The notes under the pieces are model-generated. The model did not search any database and had not been told where the DNA came from. It saw only the letters and a program-made list of their open reading frames with translations. Shown here piece after piece: positions 1 through 7,168 of a stretch of DNA of 48,684 nucleotides. The position numbers and the translations under genes were made by a program. Location of the stretch: the IMG/VR virus record IMGVR_UViG_3300020171_000017, positions 1 to 48,684 of that record; one strand, given 5' to 3'. Position 1 is the stretch's first letter. Every line of letters begins with the position of its first letter. The DNA is from a virus.

Positions 1-141
1 AATATCCTCCAATTCGGTAAAATTGAGTTCGAGAAACTAAATAAATCCAACAAAGTAGGCCGGGACACGGCCAAACTTAAACGCCCAGGAAGACTGCGTG
101 CTGTAAGACGGGTCGCTGAACTGGGAATCCACCGACTTTAG
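1..141 (+). CDS. C-terminal end of a TnpB-like protein, cut by the window edge
   Basis: The first reading frame is open from base 1 to a TAG at 139-141 and ends in the residues LGIHRL. The stop lies inside a perfect hairpin, which is the usual arrangement where a tnpB gene of the IS200/IS605 or IS1341 type runs into the element's right end. Only about 46 residues are visible, with no catalytic motif, so the assignment rests on the hairpin and on base composition: the stretch is visibly richer in GC than the genes to its right. It is a different element from the complete one at 21020-22510. It could instead be an unrelated host gene end. Confidence 0.5.
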   Translation, partial: NILQFGKIEFEKLNKSNKVGRDTAKLKRPGRLRAVRRVAELGIHRL

Positions 142-155
142 TCGGTGGAGCAGTC
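1..155 (+). mobile_element. right end of an IS200/IS605-type element
   Basis: Bases 128-136 and 141-149 form a perfect 9-bp stem with a TTTA loop, followed by GCAGTCAC and then by the open frame of a truncated gene. Subterminal hairpins rather than inverted repeats, with the hairpin overlapping the tnpB stop codon, are characteristic of the IS200/IS605 superfamily. The exact right end is not certain; base 155 is my estimate because the disrupted reading frame can be followed from about 156. In this family the 3' end of tnpB also encodes the guide (omega) RNA scaffold, so the end may be transcribed. Confidence 0.55.
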
Positions 156-713
156 ACGATTAATAGGGATGTTGATGTGAAAGTTAATAGCGATAAAGTA
201 AGTTATGAAGCGCAGTATTATGATGTGGTTGCTGATATAGCGGTAAATGATGTATTAACAATATCGCCTAAAGTAGGAATGACAAAAGCAAGAATTGAAG
301 ATGATATGAAAAAAATAGACAGTAAAACAGGTTCTAATTTTGGTGTTGATGTTAAAATAAAACTTTATGAAGGCGATGTAAATGCGGTGCTACTTTCTAA
401 GTATAGGTTTTCAAAAATAACTTTCAAAGATACTGTTTTATTAAAAACAAGCCTTCATGAATATGAAGTTGGACCTATTATATCTAAATCGTTTGGAAAA
501 GATGTAGTAGTGTCACCTTATGTCGGCTGTGTATATAGCGAAGTAAAAGGAAGGGTTATTGTTTCACCTGAAAAGGTCAATTTTGATGCTAAAGACAACA
601 TCGGTTTGCGTCTTGGTACAGCAGTAAAATTAGCGAATAACATCAACTTTTTTATTGATGGCGCATTGTTTGACAAACAAGGCATTTCAGCAAAAGTAAC
701 ATACACATTCTAA
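156..713 (+). pseudogene. 3' remnant of an outer-membrane beta-barrel gene interrupted by the IS end
   Basis: The frame is open from inside the IS end to TAA at 711-713. A GTG at 177 could start a 178-residue product, but the same frame continues upstream to the IS junction, there is no signal peptide and no good Shine-Dalgarno site, so I read this as the tail of a longer gene. The protein alternates polar and hydrophobic residues in strands of 8-12, with Tyr and Gly at turns, and ends VTYTF. A terminal Phe after an alternating strand is the recognition signal of the BAM outer-membrane insertion machinery. The family could be OmpW/OmpA-like or an autotransporter barrel; I cannot tell. It may mark the host side of a prophage border or be phage cargo. 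Confidence 0.6.
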
Positions 714-727
714 TTTAACAATTAAAT

Positions 728-769
728 ATATCGGTGCGGGAACTAACTATTTTTGCACCGATATTTTTT
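728..769 (+). terminator. intrinsic terminator after the barrel gene
   Basis: ATATCGGTGC (728-737) pairs perfectly with GCACCGATAT (755-764) around a 17-nt loop, followed by an unbroken T run to 769. It lies 15 bp after the barrel stop and 10 bp before the ATG of the next gene, so it separates the barrel remnant from the phage genes. Confidence 0.85.
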
Positions 770-779
770 AAAAAAATCT

Positions 780-1007
780 ATGCATTATGCCGAATTGTTA
801 GAATTTAATTATGTGCATGTGAGTATTCCGCGTAAAAAGATATTAAAAGATTTAGATCGGCGCATTATTAAAAGAAAGAATTTTTATGAATACCAGAAAT
901 TAGAAATAGAAATTGAAACAGCGTTGAATAAACTTAACCATGCGAAAAGCGTAGTTAATAAAGTATTGCAAAAACCTTGGGAATTTGAGATTGGAAAGGA
1001 AAAATGA
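780..1007 (+). CDS. small basic hypothetical protein
   Basis: A 75-residue protein starting at ATG 780. A TTG at 753 would lengthen it by nine codons, but that start lies in the 3' arm of the terminator, so I reject it. The product is rich in Lys, Arg and Glu and is mostly helical, with a coiled-coil-like stretch from about residue 35 to 65. No known family is recognised. Its stop overlaps the ATG of the next gene (ATGA at 1004-1007), so the two are translationally coupled and probably act together. Confidence 0.6.
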   Translation: MHYAELLEFNYVHVSIPRKKILKDLDRRIIKRKNFYEYQKLEIEIETALNKLNHAKSVVNKVLQKPWEFEIGKEK

Positions 1008-1264
1008 AAAAGATAATTGATACTTATGGTTCGGTTAGCAATATACCGTTATCAACAGTGATAAAACAACTTGATAAATTAACAGATATGGTTAATGCGA
1101 TTTCAGAGACAATAAACAATTTAGGTAACTTATCAGAATTAAATACAGTTAAAGAAGAAATAAAAGAATTAGAAAAAAAGGTTATCGCGCAAGGCGATGT
1201 AATAGCGAAAATAGTTGAATTGATCGATGATGTAAAAAGGAATATAGTTGATAAAATACAATAG
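1004..1264 (+). CDS. small coiled-coil protein
   Basis: An 86-residue protein whose start overlaps the stop of the upstream gene (ATGA). From about residue 20 to the end it shows heptad spacing of Leu, Ile and Val (for example LSELNTVKEEIKELEKKV), predicting one long coiled coil and an oligomeric product. There is no signal peptide and no membrane segment. Function unknown. The following promoter starts inside its last codons, so transcription of the next genes can be uncoupled from this pair. Confidence 0.65.
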   Translation: MKKIIDTYGSVSNIPLSTVIKQLDKLTDMVNAISETINNLGNLSELNTVKEEIKELEKKVIAQGDVIAKIVELIDDVKRNIVDKIQ

Positions 1265-1276
1265 TAATGATATACT
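1248..1276 (+). promoter_or_regulatory. sigma70-type promoter, TTGATA-17-TATACT
   Basis: TTGATA at 1248-1253 and TATACT at 1271-1276 are exactly 17 bp apart, with TGA just before the -10 box (an extended -10). The -35 lies in the end of the upstream gene. It should drive the small gene at 1306, the XRE-like gene and the terminase genes. The same design recurs at 4387, 17185, 38411 and 47749. Confidence 0.7.
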
Positions 1277-1305
1277 TAATATAAGAATAATAAATAATAA
1301 CTTTT

Positions 1306-1620
1306 ATGCCTGAAATCTATATTAAAAGTATAGTATTAGAAAAACAAATATACGATTCTTTTAAAAGTACTTTAAAAGAAAGGTACTCTAACTTAAAATC
1401 TCCAAGATGCACGTTTTCTAATTTTGAATCATGGTCGTTAATGGCGATGGTATTAGGTATTTTTACAAGTTACGGCGATATAACTTCATCGCCGTTGTTT
1501 TTAGAATGTTTAGAAAAAGAATATTTACCTGAATTAAAAAAAATAGATAGAGATAAATATGTTTATGTATGTATATGCATAAAATCAAATGACCGAAGTA
1601 AAACCAAACAGTATACCTAA
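1306..1620 (+). CDS. hypothetical protein upstream of the XRE-like regulator
   Basis: A 104-residue protein starting at ATG 1306, about 30 bp downstream of the promoter's -10 box, with only a weak Shine-Dalgarno site. It has a hydrophobic stretch at about residues 45-57 that is too short and too mixed for a confident membrane helix. The last 32 bases overlap the next gene in another frame. No family is recognised. Being the first gene after a promoter and next to a repressor-like gene, it may be regulatory, but nothing in the sequence shows this. Confidence 0.55.
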   Translation: MPEIYIKSIVLEKQIYDSFKSTLKERYSNLKSPRCTFSNFESWSLMAMVLGIFTSYGDITSSPLFLECLEKEYLPELKKIDRDKYVYVCICIKSNDRSKTKQYT

Positions 1621-1801
1621 AAACAAGTTGCGTGAATTTCGAGTGGTTCCTCACATCAGCCAATGGCAACTCGCATTACAAAGCGGTGTTAAACAATCCC
1701 GTATTTCTTTAATTGAAAATTTACTAGTTAAACCTAGTACACGTGAGAAGATTAAACTTTCTAATGCATTGAAACAATCTATTGAGGAGGTTTTTCCATA
1801 A
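1589..1801 (+). CDS. XRE/Cro-type helix-turn-helix DNA-binding protein
   Basis: A 70-residue protein that is almost entirely one HTH_XRE domain: the segment SQWQLALQSGVKQSRISLIE has the classical spacing of helix 2, turn and recognition helix 3, and the tail REKIKLSNALKQSIEEVFP is the usual closing helix pair (normally LGVSIEEIF). Such single-domain proteins act as Cro/C1-like regulators and bind short palindromes as dimers. It overlaps the preceding gene by 32 bp and lies five bases before the small-terminase candidate. It is the only recognisable transcription regulator in the window and so the best candidate for control of the shared promoters, although no operator was identified. Confidence 0.8.
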   Translation: MTEVKPNSIPKNKLREFRVVPHISQWQLALQSGVKQSRISLIENLLVKPSTREKIKLSNALKQSIEEVFP

Positions 1802-1806
1802 TTAAT

Positions 1807-2736
1807 ATGCCAGAAGATAAACCAGTAGATCCGTTAGAAGCAGCGTCAGAAGCCGAATATAACGAAAAGATAGTAAACGCTTTTAAGCCTGAACCAAAGG
1901 TTGTAGAAGAACCGATTAATGGTTTAACTCCCGCCGAAATTGAATCTAACCTAAAAAAACAGCATGATTTGAATGAATTGCCTGAAGAGTTTAATGTAAG
2001 GCATATTGGGGATTTAACTTATCTGCAAGAGATCTTTTGTGCTAAATATGATAAATTCAAATCTCTGGATTATTTAAATAAAATGCGAGAAACGATGGTT
2101 CTAGAAGGCCATCAAGAGAGTTCACAACTTAACGAATTTCTTTTTTGGGCGGCAATGAGCCGTAAGATGCAGATTATATACCAGCGCATGCATGCTAAGA
2201 TGACTCGGCAAAAAGGATCTACTGACGATACCGCCGAGAACATCGGTTTGCTGAAAGAGATGAGAGCTATATCTGAACAGCTAGCTAGTTTACAAAGGAA
2301 CATGAGTATTGATCTCGATAAACGCAAGAAAGTCAAAGACGTAGTAGACTTGCACGAAGAGACCATGCAGGCAGCGGAATCGTTTATAAAATCGCATTTA
2401 GGAGAATGCAGCTTTAGGTGCCAAAAATGCGGTACGATAGTGGATACAAAAGGGCTTCCGCATTTCGCGTTTATGACTGAAAAAGATAAGAATACAGGTG
2501 AGACTATATACTATGTTTTTTCACCTGAATTATGGTATTTATATCGTAAAAAGAAAATTGAATTACATCAAATGGCGTTTATTTTACGGACTTCACCTGA
2601 AGGTATACTTGTTACTGCCGATATGCGCGGTGAATATGGCACGAAAATATTGATTGAGAACGTGGCGATGTTAGAAAAAGAAGAGAAAGAACTTAAAGGT
2701 TTGATGAAAGGATTTAATAGTGGAATTGAAAGTTAG
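1807..2736 (+). CDS. putative small terminase subunit (position-based)
   Basis: A 309-residue protein directly upstream of and overlapping the large terminase by 17 bp. An acidic, Pro-rich N-terminus (1-60) is followed by a long helical region (about 95-195) with coiled-coil spacing. A CxxC pair (FRCQKCG, about residues 204-210) then begins a mixed alpha/beta C-terminal domain. Small terminase subunits bind the packaging site and are usually encoded just before terL; the long helical oligomerisation region fits, but the length is above the usual 140-200 residues and no DNA-binding motif is clear. The single CxxC could be half of a zinc site completed in a dimer. An AGGAGG lies about 15 bases before the ATG. 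The function is inferred from gene order. Confidence 0.6.
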   Translation: MPEDKPVDPLEAASEAEYNEKIVNAFKPEPKVVEEPINGLTPAEIESNLKKQHDLNELPEEFNVRHIGDLTYLQEIFCAKYDKFKSLDYLNKMRETMVLEGHQESSQLNEFLFWAAMSRKMQIIYQRMHAKMTRQKGSTDDTAENIGLLKEMRAISEQLASLQRNMSIDLDKRKKVKDVVDLHEETMQAAESFIKSHLGECSFRCQKCGTIVDTKGLPHFAFMTEKDKNTGETIYYVFSPELWYLYRKKKIELHQMAFILRTSPEGILVTADMRGEYGTKILIENVAMLEKEEKELKGLMKGFNSGIES

Positions 2737-4375
2737 CGATATAGAAAAGAAGTTGTGTTTATACTTCGTTTTTCACCATAAAATCGCGTTTCGGGATTTT
2801 TTCATACCGCAAGCTATGGGCAAGCCGTTTCGTATGCATTACTACCAAGTGCCGCCGGCGTTATGCGATGAGCTGGTCTGGGCGGGCGCGCGCGGTACAG
2901 GCAAGAGCTATGACCTTGAATTCTCGATTATGCAAAATCCGTTTCTATACCCTGGAGAAGAGACATTTTTAACGGCTTACCGTAGAACGCATATTAAAGA
3001 CAGGTTAGAAAAGGTAATTACATATTTAAGTTCTGTACCTTATTTACGCAGGTTTTTTAAAGGCGACAGTGAAACTTCGTTACGAGAATCGGTTACCAGG
3101 TCGCCGATCTATTCTATTCGGTTTAAGAACAAACATGAGATATGCGGCATCTCGACGGGCGACGATCCGCAGGCCGTGGCCGTTTCCGGGCACCACCCTT
3201 GCTTCAGATTTATAGAAGAATCCCAATTTTATACCACAGATGCCTGGATGCAGTACCAGAACACCCAATCGCCTAGCGGTTCTATAGACAGATACTATGG
3301 AGTATCTAACGGCAGGCTAGATTCTCCGTTCTATATAATCACGCATAAACTAAAGAAGTTCAAGAACAAACGGTTTCGTGTGCATCGCGCGATGGAGCCG
3401 AATTGGACTCAAGAGCTAAAGAGAGACAAATTATCTACCTTAAAAGGCCCAAATTCTAACGATTGGATACAACAAATTGAAGCGCAAGAGGGTGAACCTT
3501 CGTTTGGCGTGTGGAACGAAGCTGATATACGCAAGAACATAGATTTTATTGAATCAAAAGAAGTACCTGGTACGCTTGCTAATACAATAAAAACAATAGC
3601 GGTTTTAGCAAAAGACTATGTCGATATGGATGCTAATCAAGTACTGTGTAACTTACCGCAACTGCCTGAGAATGGTTTAGAAGTTATTTTAGGTATTGAC
3701 GCGGGATATTCGCAACCGACGATTATATTGCCTTTTTATTTTTATAAAAACAAATGGAACCTGAACTGTAAAATCTTATTATTAGACCGTATGATTTCAG
3801 ATGATCAAACAGAGTTAATAGATTATATAGCTTCATTTTACAAAAACTGTTATTTAGGCATTGATTGTTCTTCAGCAGATGGCAGAGATATAGCCACTAA
3901 ACTATGCAACCCTAAGAATGAAGAATACAATACAAAACAATACGATAAACGTATATTTTTCATAGATTTCAGAGAAGCATTAATTATTGGATATAAACGT
4001 GAAATGGAAAGTGGTAGAGTAGCACTTGTAGAAATAAAAGATCACATGAAGAATTTAACTACAAGAGTATTAAGAGACAAATTTTCTAAGGAAGAATTTT
4101 ATTTGGTTTACGATGAAGAAATGATACCAGAATTCATATCAGAAACACAAAAGACTGAAGGCGGCAGATTAACCATACACACGCCGCCTACGGTGCACAT
4201 ACCGGAAGCATACAGATGTTTCGCGGGTGCATGGTGGAAATTAAAGATAAAGGTAGAAAAACCGCCTTTAGAAGAAGACGCGGAGGAAGAGTATCAAATG
4301 GATTTTCCTACTTATGCGCCAAACGATTTAAATTTATTTGTAAGAAGGCCGGAAAAAGATACAATACCGCGTTAG
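2720..4375 (+). CDS. terL: terminase large subunit (DNA-packaging ATPase/nuclease)
   Basis: A 551-residue protein starting at GTG 2720 behind AAAGGA. The packaging ATPase is marked by a Walker A motif GARGTGKS (residues 56-63) and a Walker B with catalytic Glu in FRFIEESQ (about 162-169). The C-terminal RNase-H-like nuclease is marked by the Asp in LGIDAGYS and by a second acidic site in LGIDCSSADGRD. The enzyme translocates DNA into the prohead through the portal and cuts the concatemer. Length is normal for the family. It overlaps the putative small subunit, and a promoter follows within 12 bases of its stop. The first third (about 2810-3260) is visibly richer in GC than its flanks. Confidence 0.95.
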   Translation: MELKVSDIEKKLCLYFVFHHKIAFRDFFIPQAMGKPFRMHYYQVPPALCDELVWAGARGTGKSYDLEFSIMQNPFLYPGEETFLTAYRRTHIKDRLEKVITYLSSVPYLRRFFKGDSETSLRESVTRSPIYSIRFKNKHEICGISTGDDPQAVAVSGHHPCFRFIEESQFYTTDAWMQYQNTQSPSGSIDRYYGVSNGRLDSPFYIITHKLKKFKNKRFRVHRAMEPNWTQELKRDKLSTLKGPNSNDWIQQIEAQEGEPSFGVWNEADIRKNIDFIESKEVPGTLANTIKTIAVLAKDYVDMDANQVLCNLPQLPENGLEVILGIDAGYSQPTIILPFYFYKNKWNLNCKILLLDRMISDDQTELIDYIASFYKNCYLGIDCSSADGRDIATKLCNPKNEEYNTKQYDKRIFFIDFREALIIGYKREMESGRVALVEIKDHMKNLTTRVLRDKFSKEEFYLVYDEEMIPEFISETQKTEGGRLTIHTPPTVHIPEAYRCFAGAWWKLKIKVEKPPLEEDAEEEYQMDFPTYAPNDLNLFVRRPEKDTIPR

Positions 4376-4386
4376 GAATAATAAAC

Positions 4387-4415
4387 TTGACAAAAAGGAA
4401 TATATATTATATACT
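4387..4415 (+). promoter_or_regulatory. sigma70-type promoter, TTGACA-17-TATACT
   Basis: A consensus TTGACA (4387-4392) and TATACT (4410-4415) separated by 17 bp. It lies between terL and the small gene at 4461. Transcripts would pass through that gene and then meet the first copy of the box-plus-terminator leader at 4635-4700. Confidence 0.75.
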
Positions 4416-4460
4416 TATACAGAGCATAAGAATAATTTATAATTATGCTTGAATAGACTC

Positions 4461-4634
4461 ATGTCCGAAACTAAATTAGAAAAAGGCATTTGGCAAATAC
4501 TTGAAGAATATTGTGCTGATTTGAAATACGGTGAAATAAATATTACAATCACCGTGCTTCATGGCCGTGGTGTGGCATTTGAAGAGAATCATCCACCGAT
4601 AAGAAAATACAGAGAAATACGAAGCGATAAATAA
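4461..4634 (+). CDS. small protein resembling DUF2292
   Basis: A 57-residue protein from ATG 4461; an in-frame TTG at 4449 is a weaker start. The middle, LKYGEINITITVLHGRGVAF, follows the pattern of the short DUF2292 proteins (a helix, then two strands around a YG.v.i.v..G.v motif), which are common and of unknown function in bacteria. The resemblance is from memory of the family pattern and is moderate. It sits alone between a strong promoter and the first repeated leader, so it would be the only protein made from transcripts that terminate at 4700. Confidence 0.6.
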   Translation: MSETKLEKGIWQILEEYCADLKYGEINITITVLHGRGVAFEENHPPIRKYREIRSDK

Positions 4635-4700
4635 GTCCTACTCTTACACAAAGCTAGCGGGCTGAAATGTAATTATTATTACATATCAGCCCTTTTTTTT
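4635..4700 (+). promoter_or_regulatory. repeated leader element, copy 1 (29-nt box plus terminator)
   Basis: Bases 4635-4663 carry the box GTCCTACTCTTA-C-ACAAAGCTAGCGGGCT (29 nt), identical to copy 3 and with one change from copy 2. The last bases of the box form the 5' arm of an intrinsic terminator. AGTCC at the start of the box can pair with GGGCT at its end (one G-U pair), which would sequester the terminator arm, so two exclusive folds are possible. The portal gene's ATG follows the T run directly. Confidence 0.75.
4659..4700 (+). terminator. intrinsic terminator in leader copy 1
   Basis: GGGCTGA (4659-4665) pairs with TCAGCCC (4686-4692) and ATGTAAT (4667-4673) with ATTACAT (4678-4684). 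A single A-A mismatch interrupts the stem and the loop is 4 nt. Eight T residues follow (4693-4700). It ends immediately before the portal ATG. Confidence 0.85.
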
Positions 4701-6443
4701 ATGTCAAAAAAAGATAAAATCAAAACCGCGATTTTAAATAACGATATGCATGTCGGCGTTATTTCTTCAGCGCATCCGCGTGTGTTGTGGGGAAATAGTC
4801 CTAATGACGAAGATTTTCAAAAATCCAATAGATCAGATTACGGCCGTGTAGTTGATGTACGAGTGCCGCATGGTTACCATGAGCAATGCAAAAAATCATG
4901 GGAGATGTATGAAACCGACAGGTTATTCAGATACCTCGTAGATCGTTGCGGTGATTTTGCCGCTAATGGGTTTGAATGGGAAATACCTATCGCTAAGAAG
5001 ATAAACTTTACTGAATGGTTGAAGAACAAAGTTTTAAAACAACCTACAGCTGAAGAAAAAGAACATGCGGTATGGAGTAAATTCGCCGCGACATTAAACA
5101 AAACCGTAAAGAACGTAATGCCAGGTATAGATGAAGTTAACAACTGGATAGTAAAACATCTTCTGTTGGGTGCTATGGCGCCGTTAGAATGGGAATGGGG
5201 TAAAGTCAAAGTAGACGGCGTAGACTACGAAATGCCAGTGAAAATGGTAATACATAACTCTTTATCTATAGCATTAAATAGATCAACGCAGGCTTTTGCT
5301 GATGAAGAAATGTACTTGAAACTATCTTCTGGTATACAAAGTATAACCGAAGCGATTAAGATATCTCAAATCGGTATTGGCACACAAGTGATGAAAGATT
5401 CAAAAGATTGGCATGAAATAAACTTAATGGGTACAATAGGCAAGCCTAAACTTGAAGGTTTTGCGATAAAGTATAAATGGTCTCCTGGTGACAACACTGC
5501 GTTAGTATATGGTCGTAATGTTCACGTAGGCCAAGGTTTATATCCTACGCCGCCCTTTTCTGGTCTTTATGAAACATTGATTATGCGGCGCGCGTTAACT
5601 GCGGCTGATATAGCCATACTTGATGGTATTATAAACTTTATTTTAGACTGGGAAATAGGCGATAACACTACAATACAAGTAGCGCCGGGTAAAGAAGTGC
5701 TGCCGAACCAGCCATTAGCTGCTAAGTACGACGCTTCAGGCACGAAAATCTCTAAAAGTTCAATTGAAATGGCGAAAGAAATGATTACCTCTGATACTAG
5801 AGGCAACGTAATGCAGTTATTTCATCCGTATTATATGAAGTTAAATATTAAAATCCCGGACACTTCTGTGTTACTTAACAACATAAAATATGTACAATCT
5901 ACTGTAGAAGTATACCAAGCGTTCGGGATTTTACTTTCTCCTGCCGACAAAAGAATGGATTTTAGCGGTATTAATATACAGAATTTCGAACAATTTCTTG
6001 ATAATATAAGATTATGCCATATAAAAAGATTTTGGGAGGCATTAGCTTCTGAAATAGTAGATAGAAACAAAGATAAATTAACCGTAGTACCGAACATGAT
6101 CTTTAAACCGCTGAATACAAAGACTGAAGAGTTTAAACGCAGTTTATTAGAATTGATGAAGATAGGCAAACTTTCTACAGAAAGCCTACATTCAGGTTAT
6201 GGTTTAGATAATCGGGTAGAGATAAATCATATCGCTAGAGAAATAGCTAGTGGAGAGAAAGAACTGACAGATAGGCAAGTACCCGTATCGTTTGTGCAGG
6301 CGAATAAAGGTGTAGAAGGAACTGATGCTGGTAGAAACAAGAAACCAGAAGAAGAAGTTATTGAAGAAGAGGATAAATTAACACCATTACAACAGCAAGG
6401 CAGGCCTATAGGTACAGGTAAACCGAAGAAGGAGAAGAAGTAA
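4701..6443 (+). CDS. probable portal protein
   Basis: A 580-residue soluble protein at the portal position, right after terL. It has the mixed alpha/beta layout expected of the dodecameric vertex protein through which DNA is packaged: a region around FRYLVDRCGDFAANGFEW, a conserved-looking WNxW-like core (PLEWEWGKVKV), and a long helical segment (LIMRRALTAADIAILDGIIN) compatible with the stem and crown helices. The C-terminus (about 540-580) is Lys/Glu rich and probably disordered. No single motif proves the family, so the call rests on size, position and general pattern. The ATG directly follows the T run of a terminator and has no Shine-Dalgarno site, which is unlike the other structural genes. 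Confidence 0.65.
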   Translation: MSKKDKIKTAILNNDMHVGVISSAHPRVLWGNSPNDEDFQKSNRSDYGRVVDVRVPHGYHEQCKKSWEMYETDRLFRYLVDRCGDFAANGFEWEIPIAKKINFTEWLKNKVLKQPTAEEKEHAVWSKFAATLNKTVKNVMPGIDEVNNWIVKHLLLGAMAPLEWEWGKVKVDGVDYEMPVKMVIHNSLSIALNRSTQAFADEEMYLKLSSGIQSITEAIKISQIGIGTQVMKDSKDWHEINLMGTIGKPKLEGFAIKYKWSPGDNTALVYGRNVHVGQGLYPTPPFSGLYETLIMRRALTAADIAILDGIINFILDWEIGDNTTIQVAPGKEVLPNQPLAAKYDASGTKISKSSIEMAKEMITSDTRGNVMQLFHPYYMKLNIKIPDTSVLLNNIKYVQSTVEVYQAFGILLSPADKRMDFSGINIQNFEQFLDNIRLCHIKRFWEALASEIVDRNKDKLTVVPNMIFKPLNTKTEEFKRSLLELMKIGKLSTESLHSGYGLDNRVEINHIAREIASGEKELTDRQVPVSFVQANKGVEGTDAGRNKKPEEEVIEEEDKLTPLQQQGRPIGTGKPKKEKK

Positions 6444-6444
6444 A

Positions 6445-6798
6445 ATGTATTATATAGGTGATACTTTTTTACATCAAAATGCGATTGTAAGTGGTTCTTC
6501 TACTTTTCCTACAACTAAAAGCGGTATTGATTGCGGTTTGTACGATAGTCTAGCGCTTGAACTTAGTCTTGCCGGCACAGCTACTCCTACCTGGGGAATA
6601 ACACCAGGTTATTGGTCAGATTCATTAAATGCATATTGCGCAAGCAGCGCGTTGACAATAAACGCAGGTACTTCTGGTGGTGGGGTAGTTCTCGAAGTGG
6701 ATACTTTAGGTGCCTCAGATGTATACCTTTTATGTATAAATACAATAGGTACTAATCCAACAATAACAGTTTATGCTAAACAAATTAGGAAAGGGTAG
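6445..6798 (+). CDS. small beta-rich structural protein, paralogue 1
   Basis: A 117-residue protein, one base after the portal stop. It is Gly, Ser and Thr rich with strand-like alternation and ends TVYAKQIRKG. The next gene encodes a clear paralogue of the same length: both begin MYYIG-TFLH and share KSGIDCGLYDS, TPGYWSD and YAKQIRKG. Two Cys residues are conserved between them (DCGLYDS and the AYC/IYC position). The all-beta look and the position between portal and tailspike suggest a head-decoration or tail-attached protein, but I know no family for it. Confidence 0.75.
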   Translation: MYYIGDTFLHQNAIVSGSSTFPTTKSGIDCGLYDSLALELSLAGTATPTWGITPGYWSDSLNAYCASSALTINAGTSGGGVVLEVDTLGASDVYLLCINTIGTNPTITVYAKQIRKG

Positions 6799-6806
6799 GA
6801 GATAGC

Positions 6807-7160
6807 ATGTACTATATAGGTACAACTTTTTTACATCGTAATGCGGTTAGTAGCAATGATGCTGCTTTTCCTACAGTTAAAAGCGGTATTGATTGCGGTT
6901 TATATGATAGTATAGTACTCGAAATTTCTATTACAGGCACATCTACCCCTACCTGGACCGTAACACCTGGGTATTGGTCGGATTTGTTAGGTATATATTG
7001 TGCAGGGAGTGCGTTACAGGTTAGTTCAGGTACTTCTGGTGGATATTTGGTATATGAAATCGATACATTAGGCAACTCAGATATATATATTATGTGTTCA
7101 GCGTCTTCTGGTACGAGTCCTGTAATAACTATTTACGCGAAACAAATTAGAAAAGGATAA
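6807..7160 (+). CDS. small beta-rich structural protein, paralogue 2
   Basis: A 117-residue tandem duplicate of the preceding gene, eight bases after it, with its own GGAGA Shine-Dalgarno site. The two copies match at the start, the middle (TPTW.(I/V)TPGYWSD) and the end, and differ mostly in surface-like Ser/Thr/Asn positions, so both appear to be under selection. Equal lengths argue for two subunits of one assembly, or for a hetero-oligomer, rather than a decaying copy. The tailspike gene follows after eight bases. Function unknown; virion component inferred from context. Confidence 0.75.
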   Translation: MYYIGTTFLHRNAVSSNDAAFPTVKSGIDCGLYDSIVLEISITGTSTPTWTVTPGYWSDLLGIYCAGSALQVSSGTSGGYLVYEIDTLGNSDIYIMCSASSGTSPVITIYAKQIRKG

Positions 7161-7168
7161 TTAATGAA

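Noticed and set aside
753-779. TTG start for the gene at 780
   Set aside because: It lies in the terminator's loop and 3' arm; ATG 780 is the first plausible start.
4216-4452. A 78-codon frame overlapping the end of terL
   Set aside because: It lies mostly in another frame of terL, runs through the promoter, and has no ribosome-binding site or recognisable domain.
4635-4700. Known riboswitch class for the repeated box (preQ1, SAM, c-di-GMP, THF, fluoride and others)
   Set aside because: The conserved motifs of those classes that I know do not fit the box.
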